Positions 1 through 12,200 of a stretch of DNA of 64,000 bases are shown here, in pieces; positions within the stretch are counted from its first letter, which is position 1; each line of letters begins with the position of its first letter. A program made the position numbers and the translations under genes. The notes beneath the pieces are model-generated. The model saw only the letters and a list, made by a program, of their open reading frames with translations, had not been told where the DNA came from and ran no database searches. The stretch comes from Zantedeschia hybrid cultivar (lineage: Eukaryota; Streptophyta; Magnoliopsida; Alismatales; Araceae): the NCBI GenBank assembly GCA_030544215.1, contig JARZZO010000003.1, forward strand, positions 33,918,379 through 33,982,378, written 5' to 3'.

Positions 1-1781
1 ATATCATCTGCCTCCATTGTCAACAACTTTCCCCGATTGCATTCATCTATTTGATATGATGTCAGTATTGCAAACAGTGTGTCTTCAATATCCCCAGCAG
101 TTCCATGTGTTTATCTACCCTTGCACCTCAGGCCTTGTACTAGGCCTGGGTGCATCAACCATCTATTTTCAGTAATTCATTTGGCTGGTACTACACCAGA
201 TTTTTTTGAATAAAAGTGGATTGTAGCACCAATTTTATTGATGAATAAATAGAGGAAGTACAATCATCAGAGGAAGGAGGAGTGGTTCCTCTAATCCTCA
301 AATAACATCAAAACCCTATAGTTTAGTAACTAAATGATTCCAATCAGATACAGAAAAATGAAGAATATAGCGACACCAATTGAACAAACAATGAATTACT
401 CGAAAGCAAACATTCTGAATATAAGGTATACTGATGTTATCATTGCGCTCCAGGGAGACAGAAACGGAGGGGGGCACACAGAGAGGGAGAGGGAGAGGGA
501 GAGGGAGAGGGGGAACAGATATATAGAGTGGGGGATGAGATTACAGACTAGAGAGAGAGAGAGAGGCTCACGTCGCTGGTGTCATCCTTTCCTTGCTGGA
601 TGAACCCTGTGCTGTTGCCAGAGTAACGGTTTGCAGTGTCAGTGAGAAAAGGGGTATCGATCAGGAAGGGAAGGGGGAAGAGGCTGCTTGGTTACAGGCT
701 TTTATAGACTCAAAACTGGGTTGGCAGGCTGGGTTAGGTTGCTCGCCTGTGATCTGGCCTGGACTGAGGCACGGGAGGTGAGCTAAGGCTATTGCTTTGG
801 TGAATTGTACGTGTTTCGTGATCGCCAAGGTAACAAAGGCCAGAGCGCGGCACCTTGCAGTCACCTCAGCTCACCTTGTCACCTAGGTGATCGCCTCAGG
901 CATCTTTGATGATAACATGGACTAGAAGAGACTAAGATCATTTTGACACTATATGAGCTAAGCAAATAAATGGAGTAAATGCCTGTTTAAGTGGGTGTCA
1001 TTATATGAGCACTTAATGTTTAAAGTGCCATCATATCCATCAGCATCACCTTGTACTCTAAAACTTGATGGTGTTCAGTACAATATAACAACAAATATAC
1101 TGCAAGTTATGTTGCATAGCGCCAATTAGTGAGCAAGCACACATTAGCAAAACTTTGATATTGAGCCTTGTCCCATGTATCCCCCCACACTTGTAAACAT
1201 GGAATCATGATATGTGGTAGATGACAATGGTAAATGGGCATTTTATCATTTCAAGTGCCATCTTATCCATCAATACACCAGCTTGTACTAGAGGATCAAA
1301 GGCATTTGATGCATTCAATGACTATGTAAGCCTTATGGTCATGTTTTGAACAAGAACGTTTATTTTATAAAGCTTTTGGCCTGCTTGGAAACAGAATAGT
1401 AGCTGAAATTACCTGAACTACCTATTGTCTGGTCAAAGGTAAATGAGGAATAAATCCTGCATTTTATGCGTATTGTCCTTTCTTCTGCCGCTTACAAAGC
1501 TGAACTGCTGTTCCATGGTATGGTGCAAGAAGAGATATTCTGCCTTGTCACATATACCTTCTTGTTCTCTTAGCAGAATTCAAAGAGTCCATGGATCCCA
1601 CTGTATTTAATAATCTTCCAATGCAAAGTTATTCAAGAGGATAGCTCCAACTCTGAATAAACAAAAAGAATTAACTTACCTGTCGCATGAATTCATCAAA
1701 GATTGAGATCATATGCCCTGTTTTGCAACTCCATTGCCGAACCATCTTAATGTTCTCTTTGCGGCATCGTCACAAATGCAG
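1..1781. other. Non-coding stretch upstream of the ALDH exons
   Basis: No convincing coding exon is visible on either strand. The only distinct structure is purine-rich simple sequence around 475-575. No further ALDH exon could be recognised here, so the preceding exon must lie outside the window or be missing. Confidence 0.5.
475..575. repeat. GA/GGGA-rich simple repeat
   Basis: Interrupted (GAGAGG)n and (GA)n tracts. An 89-residue open frame across it is made of Arg-Glu repeats and is a by-product of the microsatellite. Confidence 0.85.
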
Positions 1782-2423
1782 ATTGATGAAGACCAGTTTA
1801 ACAAGGTTATGCGATACATAAGATCTGGACTAGAAAGTGGGGCTACCCTTGAATCAGGTGGTGAAAGATTTGGTACCAAAGGTTACTACATTCAACCTAC
1901 GGTGTTCTCAAATGTTAAGGTATCTTTGATACCTTGTCCTTCATTTTCTTTTCGCTCCTATCAGGCTATTCTTGGGCAAGTAACCTTGTGACAATTTTTT
2001 TGTCAACTAGGATGACATGCTGATCGCAAAGGAGGAGATCTTTGGACCTGTGCAATCCATCTTGAAGTTCAAGTGAGTTTCAAACTGCAAGGCATCACCT
2101 TTGTTTTGATTTTCTCTCTATCACTCATTGCCATGTCCTCATTGTGCAGGGACCTCGATGAAGTAATACGTAGGGCAAATGCCACCCGCTACGGGCTCGC
2201 TGCTGGAGTCTTCACCACCCACATCGATACTGCTAACACTCTAACCCGTGCACTGAGGGCGGGGACAGTATGGATCAATTGCTTCGACGTTTTTGATGCC
2301 GCTATCCCGTTTGGCGGGTTCAAGATGAGTGGGCAGGGCAGGGAGAAAGGAATACATAGCCTTAAGAACTACCTGCAAGTGAAGGCGGTTGTGACTCCCT
2401 TGAAGAACCCTGCATGGCTATGA
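1782..2423 (+). CDS. Aldehyde dehydrogenase family 2, last three exons (partial)
   Basis: Three exons with canonical GT/AG borders join in frame: 1782-1919 (46 codons), 2011-2072 and 2150-2423, ending in TGA. They encode about 157 residues of the C-terminal part of an NAD(P)-dependent aldehyde dehydrogenase, the enzyme class that oxidises aldehydes to acids. Visible hallmarks are IQPTVFSNVK, EEIFGPVQ, YGLAAGVFT, AGTVWINCFD, PFGGFKMSG and a final NPAWL, the usual end of plant family 2 (mitochondrial/cytosolic) enzymes. The catalytic Cys and the Rossmann nucleotide-binding half would lie in upstream exons that are not in the window. The exons are intact, so this is probably the 3' end of a real gene with a long preceding intron, but a 5'-truncated copy cannot be excluded. 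Confidence 0.9.
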
Positions 2424-2720
2424 TTCTTCAATTATTTCATGGAGGACGCTCCCTTATGTTGGCTGATGGCAGCATCCATAAGTTGTGTGACCAAACGATG
2501 TTAAACAGGGACATACTTCTCTCCCTGGCCCTATAGATCTCTTCAAATTCCAGGTACATTTGAAAACAAACTTGAGGTGACGTAGGCTATGTTATTGGGT
2601 GCACTCTCAACTGAGCAAAATGTCATGAAGCCTGAGAACTGCTCAAATGGGTGCTCTCAACTGCCGTCAGATACATTTTAATAAAGATTAGATTGGCTTG
2701 TACTCGAGCTTCCAAGGTAT
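2424..2720 (+). other. Likely 3' UTR of the ALDH gene
   Basis: Non-coding sequence directly after the ALDH stop codon. An AATAAAG-type polyadenylation signal lies near 2680. The true 3' end cannot be set from sequence alone. Confidence 0.4.
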
Positions 2721-4278
2721 TCCTAGCTGTTCTGTCTCACTATCCTTCTCCCCATACCCTTACACTCCTTAAGCACATGGAGACGGGAACACAGCTAAAC
2801 TCACAGTAATAATTAATTTAATTCCTTATAAGGAGATTTGTATTTGGACAAATCACGATTATTCCACCCACTTATTTAGAAGGTGGCTCCCTGGATACTT
2901 GGGCCAGGTTGGCCCATTTTAATGGGGACTTGCCAGAGTCTTTCCTCGACAAATCAATCTAATTGGTGTGTTTCTTGAGAGAAGTAAGATGTTCCAGAAC
3001 ATACGTCACTTAACACGAGCCTATTTTTGAAGTGTTGGGTATGTTTATACAACTACTTAACAACAACAAAATTCTTCAATAACTAGATCGCTAGGTTGTT
3101 TGCTTTCTTCTGTTGCTTAAAGTTGTGGTTAAGGAAACAAACAAAAAGGAAAAGAGACTAAAGAAAGTTAACATCTTAAAATTATGTGAAAACTGAAAAT
3201 AGGTGTTACTTGTTCTTCCTTCGTCCATGACAAATGTGTAGTCAATTTTTAAAATATGTCATATGTAAATATATTTAATCATCTTAAAATTATGTGAAAT
3301 CTATTAAAATGTTTGAGAGAGACGTAGTCAGAGGAAGGTCGTAGACTCCCTATTAGTTAGGTGCGCTTCCTAATCTGATGAGACACAGCAAAAGATGTTA
3401 TTCTTGTCAAGGTCAAGGTAGTGAGACAGGTCTCTCATTATTATGATGATTTTTCCTTTCGTGCACTTGTAATCTTTTAAAACCTTATATAAACTTGACT
3501 TGATGCAGTATACGTTTATTGTGACAAATGTCCTAAAATCTGATTGTATATGTGTTAGAAAAGAAGAATTAAGATATTATTTTCGCTTTCTAAATATGGT
3601 AGAGAGCATATGAAACTCAGAACTGCATTAACAAGATTGCGAACTAGGGATGCCATGTTGTGGCATGATGCTGGACCAAATACTACTGCAATATCTTTAC
3701 ACCCCATTTGGTTGGAATACTAATTTTGACATTAATATTTTTAAAGTCTATATATAATATGAAAGGAAAGAAGAGACCTATGGTTGAGTAAAGAAGAGGA
3801 AAAAGACTCCCATCAAAGATTGAATTGTGATATGTATCTTTAATACAGATTTAAACCTATATCAGATTTGCCACAAGCCTACAAACAAAAATATTACTAC
3901 TGGATGAACATCAAAGTTACTAGAGAATAATTAGACACGTATTATTAGAAATTATACTGACAGAGTTATCCAACACAACAATCAAACATATGGTAAAACA
4001 AATTATTTTGCATAACCATATGGTAAAACAAATTATGCAGACAAAACGTTCGGAAACACAAGATGATCTCAGTACTTAGATGGCCGACCTGTTCAAGAAG
4101 TCTCGGCCTTGGAACCGATGGTTCCAGGCCACCATTTCCGCTGCCAAGCGTTCTTTTACCTGAAGTTTGAATCATCGATCCCATGCACCTTAACATAAAT
4201 GATAGTGCAAACAGAAAAGATGATAGAGTCGAGTGGACATCCAGCTGCATCCAAGTTTTGGTGACCAGTGCATTGCAA

Positions 4279-4281
<3 letters not shown>
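2721..4281. other. AT-rich intergenic DNA
   Basis: No gene or mobile element is recognised. A short phrase (catcttaaaattatgtgaaa) occurs twice, near 3172 and 3281. Confidence 0.4.

Positions 4282-4337
<56 letters not shown>
4282..4337. repeat. (GA)n microsatellite, about 28 units
   Basis: An uninterrupted AG/GA run. The long open frames across it on both strands (Arg-Glu repeats on plus, Ser-Leu repeats on minus) are artefacts of the repeat. Confidence 0.95.
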
Positions 4338-4339
<2 letters not shown>

Positions 4340-4903
4340 CACGTACGTCGTCGACTGCTCCTTTCAGTAACCCAATGGAGCAACTCCAGCTAGCGAAGAA
4401 GCAACGCCACGGACAGGAACAAGACCCTGTTGGGGCACCCGTGCATGCGCGGCAATGGCTCGTCGTCATAGAATCTCCGACGACCACCGTAGCACTCTGG
4501 CAGACGAGAGAAACCCCACAGCCCCTGAGCCTGCCGCGCAGGTCCAAGGGAGGAAGGAAGAGCAGCAGAAGCGCCAGCAGAAGAAGAGGACTCCTCGGAG
4601 GAAGAGACCGGAGAAGAGAGGAAGATGCCATGGGTGCCTCCGCGTTAATGCGCCTGCAGAGCGCGTTGGGTTGGTGGGGAAGCCTTCGCCCGGCTTTAAA
4701 TTGAAGAGTAATGCCTGGCGTTGCATCACCTGAGCAAGCTCTTCTAAGGGAGGCTCAAGTCAGGAAATTCAAATCTCGCAAGAGTTTTTTTATAAGGAAT
4801 GCTACTACATCAATCATTCTACCTAATTAGACCATTATTTCAAATCAATGTCACCAAGATCGAAAGAAGAATATCATATAAGCCACAACCCACATCCTCG
4901 TAT

Positions 4904-5200
4904 GAATCAACTGCCCAGGGCAGTTGGTTCACCATCGTCTTTTGAAAGAGAGGTCTCAGGTTCGATTCTGGTTGGAGCTTAAAAACTTTTTAGTCATGCA
5001 GTCCTGGTGTTGTTGGGATCTTAATTTCTTGGCCTGTGGGATTATTTCTTCAGAAATGAGACGGACTCATCGACCGAACCGGAATTATCTCCAACGTTGG
5101 AGGAAAATCTTGGGTTCCCGATTAAAATCCTGATCGCTTGTAAATAGTTGTACATAATCAACCTCTGGGCCTTTTTAACAAAAAAAAAAAAAAAAAAAAA
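4904..5200 (+). mobile_element. tRNA-derived SINE with poly(A) tail
   Basis: The insert is flanked by a 14-bp target-site duplication, CCACATCCTCGTAT at 4890-4903 and CCACATCCTCATAT at 5201-5214, with one mismatch. Near its 5' end is a tRNA-like head: an A-box-like GGCAGTTGGTTCACC near 4918 and a B-box-like GGTTCGATTC near 4961. The 3' end is an A-run of 20 or more bases abutting the downstream TSD. This head, body, poly(A), TSD order is the signature of an RNA polymerase III SINE mobilised by LINE machinery. The SINE family was not identified. Confidence 0.85.
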
Positions 5201-5214
5201 CCACATCCTCATAT

Positions 5215-6230
5215 TCCGGATGCCTTTGCACCGAGTGAAAGCTAAATCTGTGTCCTCAAGTAGAGGGGTAGTGGAATACAAACTGAGCTATGTCAAGTCA
5301 GTGTCTTGCTAGTTCAAAGCATATAAGAATATGATGCCAGGACAGATTACATTAAGTATCAGTATTGAAACCAGCGGTGGATGAAGGTCGAGAGAGTGCA
5401 TTCCTGTGGATTCTTAAAGTGATGTGCAGAACTTTGTCTATTCCCTATGTAGCCGACATGGGAGCACAGTGGGGATGCAAATGATTTGAGCCTTTTAGAG
5501 TAAAACTTGTTATACCGTCATGAATTATTACGTCATTTGACGGTATTTTTATTAATTTCTTTTATTAAAAAAATTGGTCAGCTCTAACTATTCTACGTAA
5601 TCGTACAATCTAATCTTAGATTAGATGACTTAAAAAAAGATGAAAAATCGATTACAATCAATTTGTATGGTCATATAGGACATCGTGAGGAAATTTTTTT
5701 TAAAAAATAAAAATAAAAGCACTGCTGGACAACGTAATAGTCCATGACAGTCACCAAGTATTGCTCGAGCCTTATTAGGTAGGGAGCACAGGAGGGTGCA
5801 ACTGGTTTGAGCCTTTATTAGCTAAGGAGCATGGGGACATAGTGGGGATACAAATGATAACCGATAATTCGATTATTTGACCAATCGTTTGTTTATAGGT
5901 CAATTAATAGATATTTTTTTTAATTATGGATAAGATAGTGTGGATTTTTTTTATCAAATAGATATGATTATCGGATCGATTTTTAAACTTATAGGACAGT
6001 TGCTAGATAACATTTTTAAACCTTGACAAATACAATCATAAATCTATTTTAAATCTGCACCGAATTCAATCAGACCATTTGCAATGATAGAGTACAGTAT
6101 CGACCATCCACTGTCAACTGAACTTATAAGCTCACGCAGTTTATACCTCATGATCTCTCTATAGGTTCAACTCTTACAAATTGCTTGTACCTCATGTATT
6201 CAGGTATTTTCCTTAAGATTACTTTCATAG
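5215..6230. other. AT-rich intergenic DNA with a degenerate short repeat
   Basis: No coding signal. The phrase GGAGCACAGTGGGGATGCAA and the following TTTGAGCC recur in diverged form near 5460, 5790 and 5830, suggesting an old local duplication or repeat remnant. Confidence 0.4.
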
Positions 6231-6235
6231 ACAAT

Positions 6236-6547
6236 TGTTGGAGCAGCTATATATTAGTTTTACATCGGATAATTTCAGTTGTGGTCAGTGCTTATAATCT
6301 TGGGCCCCTTCAAACTCAACACCCGGGTTTTGTGGTTTGTAAGATGGTATCAGAGCAGGGCCTGACCCAACTTTATCTCTAATTTGCGCCACCTCCTATT
6401 ATCTAATTTCCACGGTCCATCTTGACCGTGAGGGGGAGTGTTGGAGCAGCTATATATTAGTCTTACATCGGATAATTTCAGTTGTGGTCAGTGCTTATAA
6501 TTTTGGGCCCCTTCAAACTCAACACCTGGATTTTGTGGTTTGTAAGA
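6236..6547 (+). mobile_element. Complete TRIM (miniature LTR retrotransposon), 312 bp
   Basis: Two 109-bp direct LTRs, 6236-6344 and 6439-6547, differ at about four positions. Immediately after the 5' LTR is TGGTATCAGAGCAG (6345-6358), the standard plant primer-binding site for initiator tRNA-Met. Before the 3' LTR is the purine tract GTGAGGGGGAG. The element is bounded by a perfect 5-bp TSD, ACAAT at 6231-6235 and 6548-6552. The internal part is only 94 bp and non-coding, so it must be moved by proteins of other retrotransposons. The LTR contains TTACATCGGATAA, a phrase I associate with plant TRIM/SMART families. Confidence 0.95.
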
Positions 6548-6552
6548 ACAAT

Positions 6553-7764
6553 GGAGTTGGTCAGGAATTGTGGTCTAATCAAGCTGAAGTGAATTTATCC
6601 CTGATAAGAGGACTCCTGAGATTCGTTCGACTTAACAAGCATCATAAATACTTGGCTATTCGGCTACCTATCCAAATAAAATATCGACAACTATGTCTTC
6701 AATTTTGGATATATCCACTGTGTCACGTCATTGGTTGAGACCTTCTTGCTTCGGATTCTTTCCACTTCGTAAATCTTTTGACATTAATCATGCGCTGATG
6801 AATTAAAAACTAATGGAACATTTGATTGTATTAGAATTATAATTTTTGTGTAATTTTATAATAAAAATTTATAAAAGAGAAAGTTCATAATAACTTTTGA
6901 AATGGTAGCGTTGCAAATTATCGTAAAAAGAAAAAGTTTTTCTATATACCCTTGAATTCTTCGCGAATAACTTATACTCTTACCTTTAGAAACTACAATT
7001 CCAATATCCCTCAGGTTAATTAATTGCCGTCTACTAATGGAGAATTTTTATAGAATAATATTATGCAGGTAGGGTTATGTTAAACGTGAATATACAATTT
7101 TATCTTTCAATAAAAAATTAAAACTCCTCTCTCTTACACGCGCATGACACAGTCTTCTTTTTAGTTAATTTTATAGATCACCCTTCCAGTTCGGAAGACC
7201 CGTGCGCAAATCTCGAACGGGTTGAACTTCTTCAAAGTTTGAAACTTTGAGAGGTTATAAAAATGTTTCGTCAGATTTTGCTGGAAATCATGCCAGAGAG
7301 GAGAGAATGGAGAGTTCTCCTTTTAAACAAGCAATGTCACTAAGTCGAGATTCGAAAAGAAAAAAAAAATCAGTACGAGAAATTTTTTTTAAATATGATA
7401 ACTTCGTAAAAAAATCGTAAAAGATACGTTATTTTTTTAACATATAAAATATATTTTAAAATATAATATAAAAATTTAAGAATATATGTTATAGAAATGA
7501 GTGAGTACCTTTTATATAAATATATTTTTACGTAATTAAATCGTGATTAAATTGTTGCTTTCTGAATTTATGAAAATTTTAAAGATTCTTTTAATATATC
7601 AAAAATTATTCTTGAAAAATGCGCCAAGATAAAAAATGTGTGATTAAATCGTGATTTTTTTCAAGAAATTGCAGATTTATCTTATAATGTAAAAAAAACA
7701 GCAAAAATACTTTTTCCTTCATTATTTTCGTTCCTATTTGTTATCAGGTCTTCTAAAATTGTGG
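6553..7764. other. AT-rich intergenic DNA
   Basis: No gene, tRNA or element ends recognised. Very AT-rich between about 6830 and 7740. Confidence 0.4.
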
Positions 7765-7781
7765 AAGGCACATAAGAAGAT

Positions 7782-8025
7782 TTTTTTTTTCTTTTTTTGA
7801 CGAGTGGCCTAGTGGAAGGGCGTTAAGCTCTTGATCTTGAAGATCGAGGATCGAAACCACGTTAAACTCGAGAACTCCAGCATGGGAGGGAATAAGCTCA
7901 AAGGAGCATTGTCCAGAATGGACAAGAAATCCGCGCAACTGCGCGAGAAAACCATGGGATGCGAACCCACGAGCGGGTCCCCAAATGAGATTGGGTGTCC
8001 AACCACTCTGCCAAGCTGAGGGGAC
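7782..8025 (-). mobile_element. SINE with tRNA-like sequence at both ends
   Basis: Read on the minus strand, the insert starts with a tRNA-like head with an A box (TGGCAGAGTGG) and a B box (GGTTCGCATCC). It ends in an A-rich tail, seen as the T runs at 7782-7798 on plus. Flanks carry an imperfect 17-bp TSD, 7765-7781 and 8026-8042, sharing CAT-AGAAGAT. The tail end also contains a second, oppositely oriented tRNA-like block on plus (about 7800-7865; GTGGCCTAGTGG, then GGATCGAAACC). Length 244 bp. It is either an unusual SINE family or a composite insertion. Confidence 0.75.
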
Positions 8026-8042
8026 AAGGTGCATCAGAAGAT

Positions 8043-9200
8043 AACGATAGGACAGGAGTGAGACAACGAATAAAAATGGGAAAAAGGGGAAAGATGGGAC
8101 CTTTTCTATCTTCTTTCTTTCAGAAGCCACGGTGGGATCCGAATATTCAGGATAGGACACTTCTAGATCGTGTAAAGAGTTGTTGGGTGTGCGGTTGGTG
8201 ATCTCAACAAGAGTTAAGTTTTAACTCATGTATGGTTGAGTTAAACAATGAATAGTTAAGGGTAGGCTAATGAAAATAAGATATTAAAGATATTTATGGA
8301 TAGAATATTCCATCCTTTAAAAGTGATTTGTCTATTCTGCGGTGCCCGTCTATCTCTAACATGTAGAATAGTAGAGCAAGACAGAGGGACAGCCAGCCAT
8401 CGCACAATCACCTTAGAACATACGCATCTTTAAATTAAATAATAAAATTTTAAAAAATGATTAAAGTGGTATAAAATGATAAATACAAGAAAATAATATG
8501 ATCAACTATGAAATAAAATAAAGTAGTATATGTACCACATAATAAACTTATCTAATTCATTACATAATAATAAAAATTAAAAAAGTGCACGGCTATTATG
8601 TCCAATTAGTTACTGACCTCTATACACCCTGACATCGTCGTGGTCCATGCTTTCTCCTGCTCCACATGAGATTTATCCCCTTTAGATAACGATAGTACAA
8701 TAGAGCAATAAAATGTCACCTTACTGCTCTCTCTCTCTCTCTCCAATTCGTCGTGGCATATGCAATACGTTTACGATGGCATACACTTTTTCAAGTACTG
8801 TGTGATAGGGCCTCGTCTCTGACATTCAAACCTAATAAGATGTTTGGTAATATTATAATGAGGCTTTTTCATAAAAGTATATTTTTTATAGAGAAACATG
8901 TTAAAAAGTGGTATTTGGCGTGCACTCTCAAAATATATCTCGATAAAATTAGTCCTTCACAAATCATGATAAAAGATAAAAGAGATATTAACCTCTCTTT
9001 TTTTTCTTGTCACGTAACCCGACGCCCTCGTGCCCGAGTTGAACCCCCTCCGCCTAGCCACTCACAGGCGCAGCTGTCCTCCTTCTTAGCATAGCAGCTG
9101 CCTTCCTGCTCTTTTCCCCTGCATAGGCGTTGCCCTCTCCACACAACAGCCCTCCTCTCCCGCATGGCAATAGACCTTCCTGAGCAATAGACCTTCTCCC
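8043..9200. other. Intergenic DNA
   Basis: No supported gene. A short (CT)n tract lies at 8726-8743. From about 9000 the sequence becomes GC-richer and probably belongs to the 5' part of the decayed copia element. Confidence 0.35.
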
Positions 9201-9249
9201 AGTAGTAGCTGCCCTCCTGCAGGGCCACCTATCTCTCTCAGCATAGTAG

Positions 9250-12200
9250 CCGTGGGCGAGGCCGTGGGTGGTCTGGTCGCCTTGGAGGACGCTCTGGTGA
9301 ACAACAATGCACCCATAAGGATCAAGATCAACCTCAATAGAACCGAGATGAACCTCGTCCTATTGCTTCCTTAGGTCAATCTCTAGCGTCTACCATTTGC
9401 CAGATCTGTGAACGTCGAGGACACAACGCGATTGATTGTTTTCAAATGATGAATTATGCCTATCAAAGCCGTCATCCACCAGAAAAGCTAGCTGCAATGG
9501 CTGCCTCTTCCTCCGTGGACGACTCCACCTGGTACTCTAACACTAGCACTACCCATCACATCACAAGCAACTTGGGTAACTTGTCTCTTGCATCTAAGTA
9601 TGATGGTCCTAATTCTGTTCAAGTGGGCAATGGGTAAGGTTTGTGTATCTCGAACATAGGCTACCTCGTTCCCTACTCCAAAGTCCACCTTTCATCTTAA
9701 CCAAGTTTTACATTGTTCGCAAGCCTCCTCTAATCTGCTTTCAATCTCTCGATTGTCCAAAGATAACCATTGTTATTTTCTCTTTGGTGACTCTGAGTTT
9801 TGTGTGAAGGACAAGACAATTGGGGTGACCCTACCCATTCGGTGCAGGTACACAAGGATCCTCTCCGGCTGCTCTTTCTTGTTCCTCAACCAAAGTCTGG
9901 CATCATCGTCTTAGCCATCCTTCTCATGATATTTAGTCTCTCATATTATCTAGTATTTCAGTTTCCAACAACGGTCTCTCTCAAGTTTGTTCCTCTTGTC
10001 AACTTGGGAAGAGTCGCAAGCTTCCATTTCAGTTATCTAGTTCTACTTCTAGTATGCCTTTATTTTTTATTCATTGGAACATTTAGGGACCTTCCTCAGT
10101 TGTATCCAATTCTAATTTTAAGTATTATGTTCTTTTTGTGGATGATTTCTCACGTTATTCATGGATATTTCCTTTGCCGGTCAAATTTGAATTCTTTAAT
10201 GTCTGTCTCATTCAAGGCAAAAGTAGAAAACCTTTTCAATACTAGAATTAAAATATTTAGGAGTGATGGAGGAGGCAAGTTCTATAGTCAGCTAGTTGCT
10301 TCGTTTCTGTCTAAGCATGGCATCACTCACCAGTTTTCTTGTCCTTACACTCCAGAGAAAAATGGGGTAGCCGAACGCAAACATAAACACATAGTAGAAA
10401 TTGGCCTCTCCTTACTTGCACACTCTTCGCTACCCTCCACATTCTGGTTAGATTCTTTTGCCACAGCCACCTATCTTATTAATCAAATGCCAATCTCTCC
10501 TCTCCCTCATGTCTCACCATTTTAATGCCTCTTCAAGAAACCTCCCAACTATTTTTCCTTCAAATCATTTGGTTGCCTTTGTTCTCCCTGTCTCCACCCA
10601 TACTCTCCTACTAAGCTCCATTTTCATTCTTCCCGATACATTTTTCTTGGGTACAGCTCTAACCATGATAGATATTATTGTCTAGATCCTCAATCTGGAC
10701 GTCTATACACATCTAGGCATGTGTTTTTGATAAGTCAATTTTTCCCTATTCCTCTCTAACTCAGTTGTCCTCCACTAGATCACACTCCACTATGCAGCAT
10801 ACAACTTGGCTCCCTGGGCTTGTCTTTCCTCCTCAACTACCCACAGACCAAGTTTAGATCCAAGGTGCATTGCCTGTGCGTCCAACCGTTCAACCTGGTA
10901 GTCCCATCATCCCCAAGCAAGTCCACGCCACTACAACACCCATAGCCACCCAAACCCAAACCCCTTCACCACCGCCAGAACCTCCTCACCAGTTGTTGCC
11001 TCCCTCACATTCCCTTAGCCCACCTGCCACCTCCACACCACCTACACTTGTCACACCTACACCCATGACGCAACACTCTCCACCCATTCATCCACCAGCA
11101 CCCACCACCACCACAACTCACCGCACCCATCACATGACCACCCGATCCCAATCTGGCATAGTTAAGAAAAAGGCCTTATACTCAATGAAACACCCCTTCC
11201 CATTTCCCTCTTGCATACAGATATATCTGAACCGTCATGCTTCTCTAAGGCTTCTTAGGTTCCAGAGTGGCGACATGCGATGGATACTGAATTCACAGCT
11301 CTTCAAAAGCAACGCACTTGGTCCCTCGTTCCTTATTCTCCGCACATGAATGTGGTAGGGTGCAAATATATATACAAGATCAAACGACATCCATATGGGT
11401 CCATCGTGCGCTATAAAGCCCGTCTACTTGCAAAGGGCTTTCACCAGCAGCTAGGCATCGACTTCCTTGAAACATTCAGCGTAGTTGTTAAACACTACAA
11501 TATGGGTGGTACTCTCCCTTGCTGTAACCTTTCAGTGGCCTCTTCACCAATTGGATGTGGAATGCGCCTTCGTTCATGGCGACCTTCAGGAGACGGTCTA
11601 CATGTTTCAACCGCCTGGGTATGTTGATCCAACTTATCCAAATCATGTTTGCCTCATGCACAAATCCATTTATGGATTATGTCAAGCACCACGTGCATGG
11701 TATGAAAAATTCAGCACCTCATTATTGGACATAGGCTTCACTATCTCTAGCTCCGATCCATCCCCTTTTATATATCATGATGTTAAGTGTACCGCCTATC
11801 TCCTCTTGTACGTTGATGATATTATCCACACTGGTACAAGCCCACCTATGCTTCGTCAGCTGATTTAGTCTCTCCAACAACGGTTCCATATGAAAGACAT
11901 GGGCTCCCTCTCATATTTTCTTGGTATTCAAGTGCAACGAACATCAACAGACCTTCACCTAAACCAGAGCAAATGCGTAACTAATTTTCTTACCAAAACT
12001 AACTTCCTTGGCTGCAAGCCAGTTTCGTCTCCATGCTCCATCAAGAAACTTGACATCACAGGCACCCCCTTGGTAGATCCTCGTCTGTTTCGTAGCATTG
12101 TGGGTGCCCTGCAGTACATCATACTCTCAAGGCCAGACATTGTATTTTCAGTCAATCAAGTATGTTAGTTTTTGCATAACCCTATGGAGGAGCACCTACA

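Noticed and set aside
334..603. 89-aa open frame with Arg-Glu repeats
   Set aside because: Created by the GA microsatellite; no homology or gene context.
3966..4704. Long open frames on both strands (221 aa minus; 173 aa plus)
   Set aside because: Both run through the (GA)n tract and GC-rich flank; composition is repeat-driven and no domain is visible.
7799..7866. Functional tRNA gene on plus
   Set aside because: A- and B-like boxes are present, but it lies within a SINE with TSDs and cannot be folded confidently into a full cloverleaf.
9010..9337. Minus-strand frames of 72-83 aa
   Set aside because: Shadow of the decayed copia Gag region read on the wrong strand.
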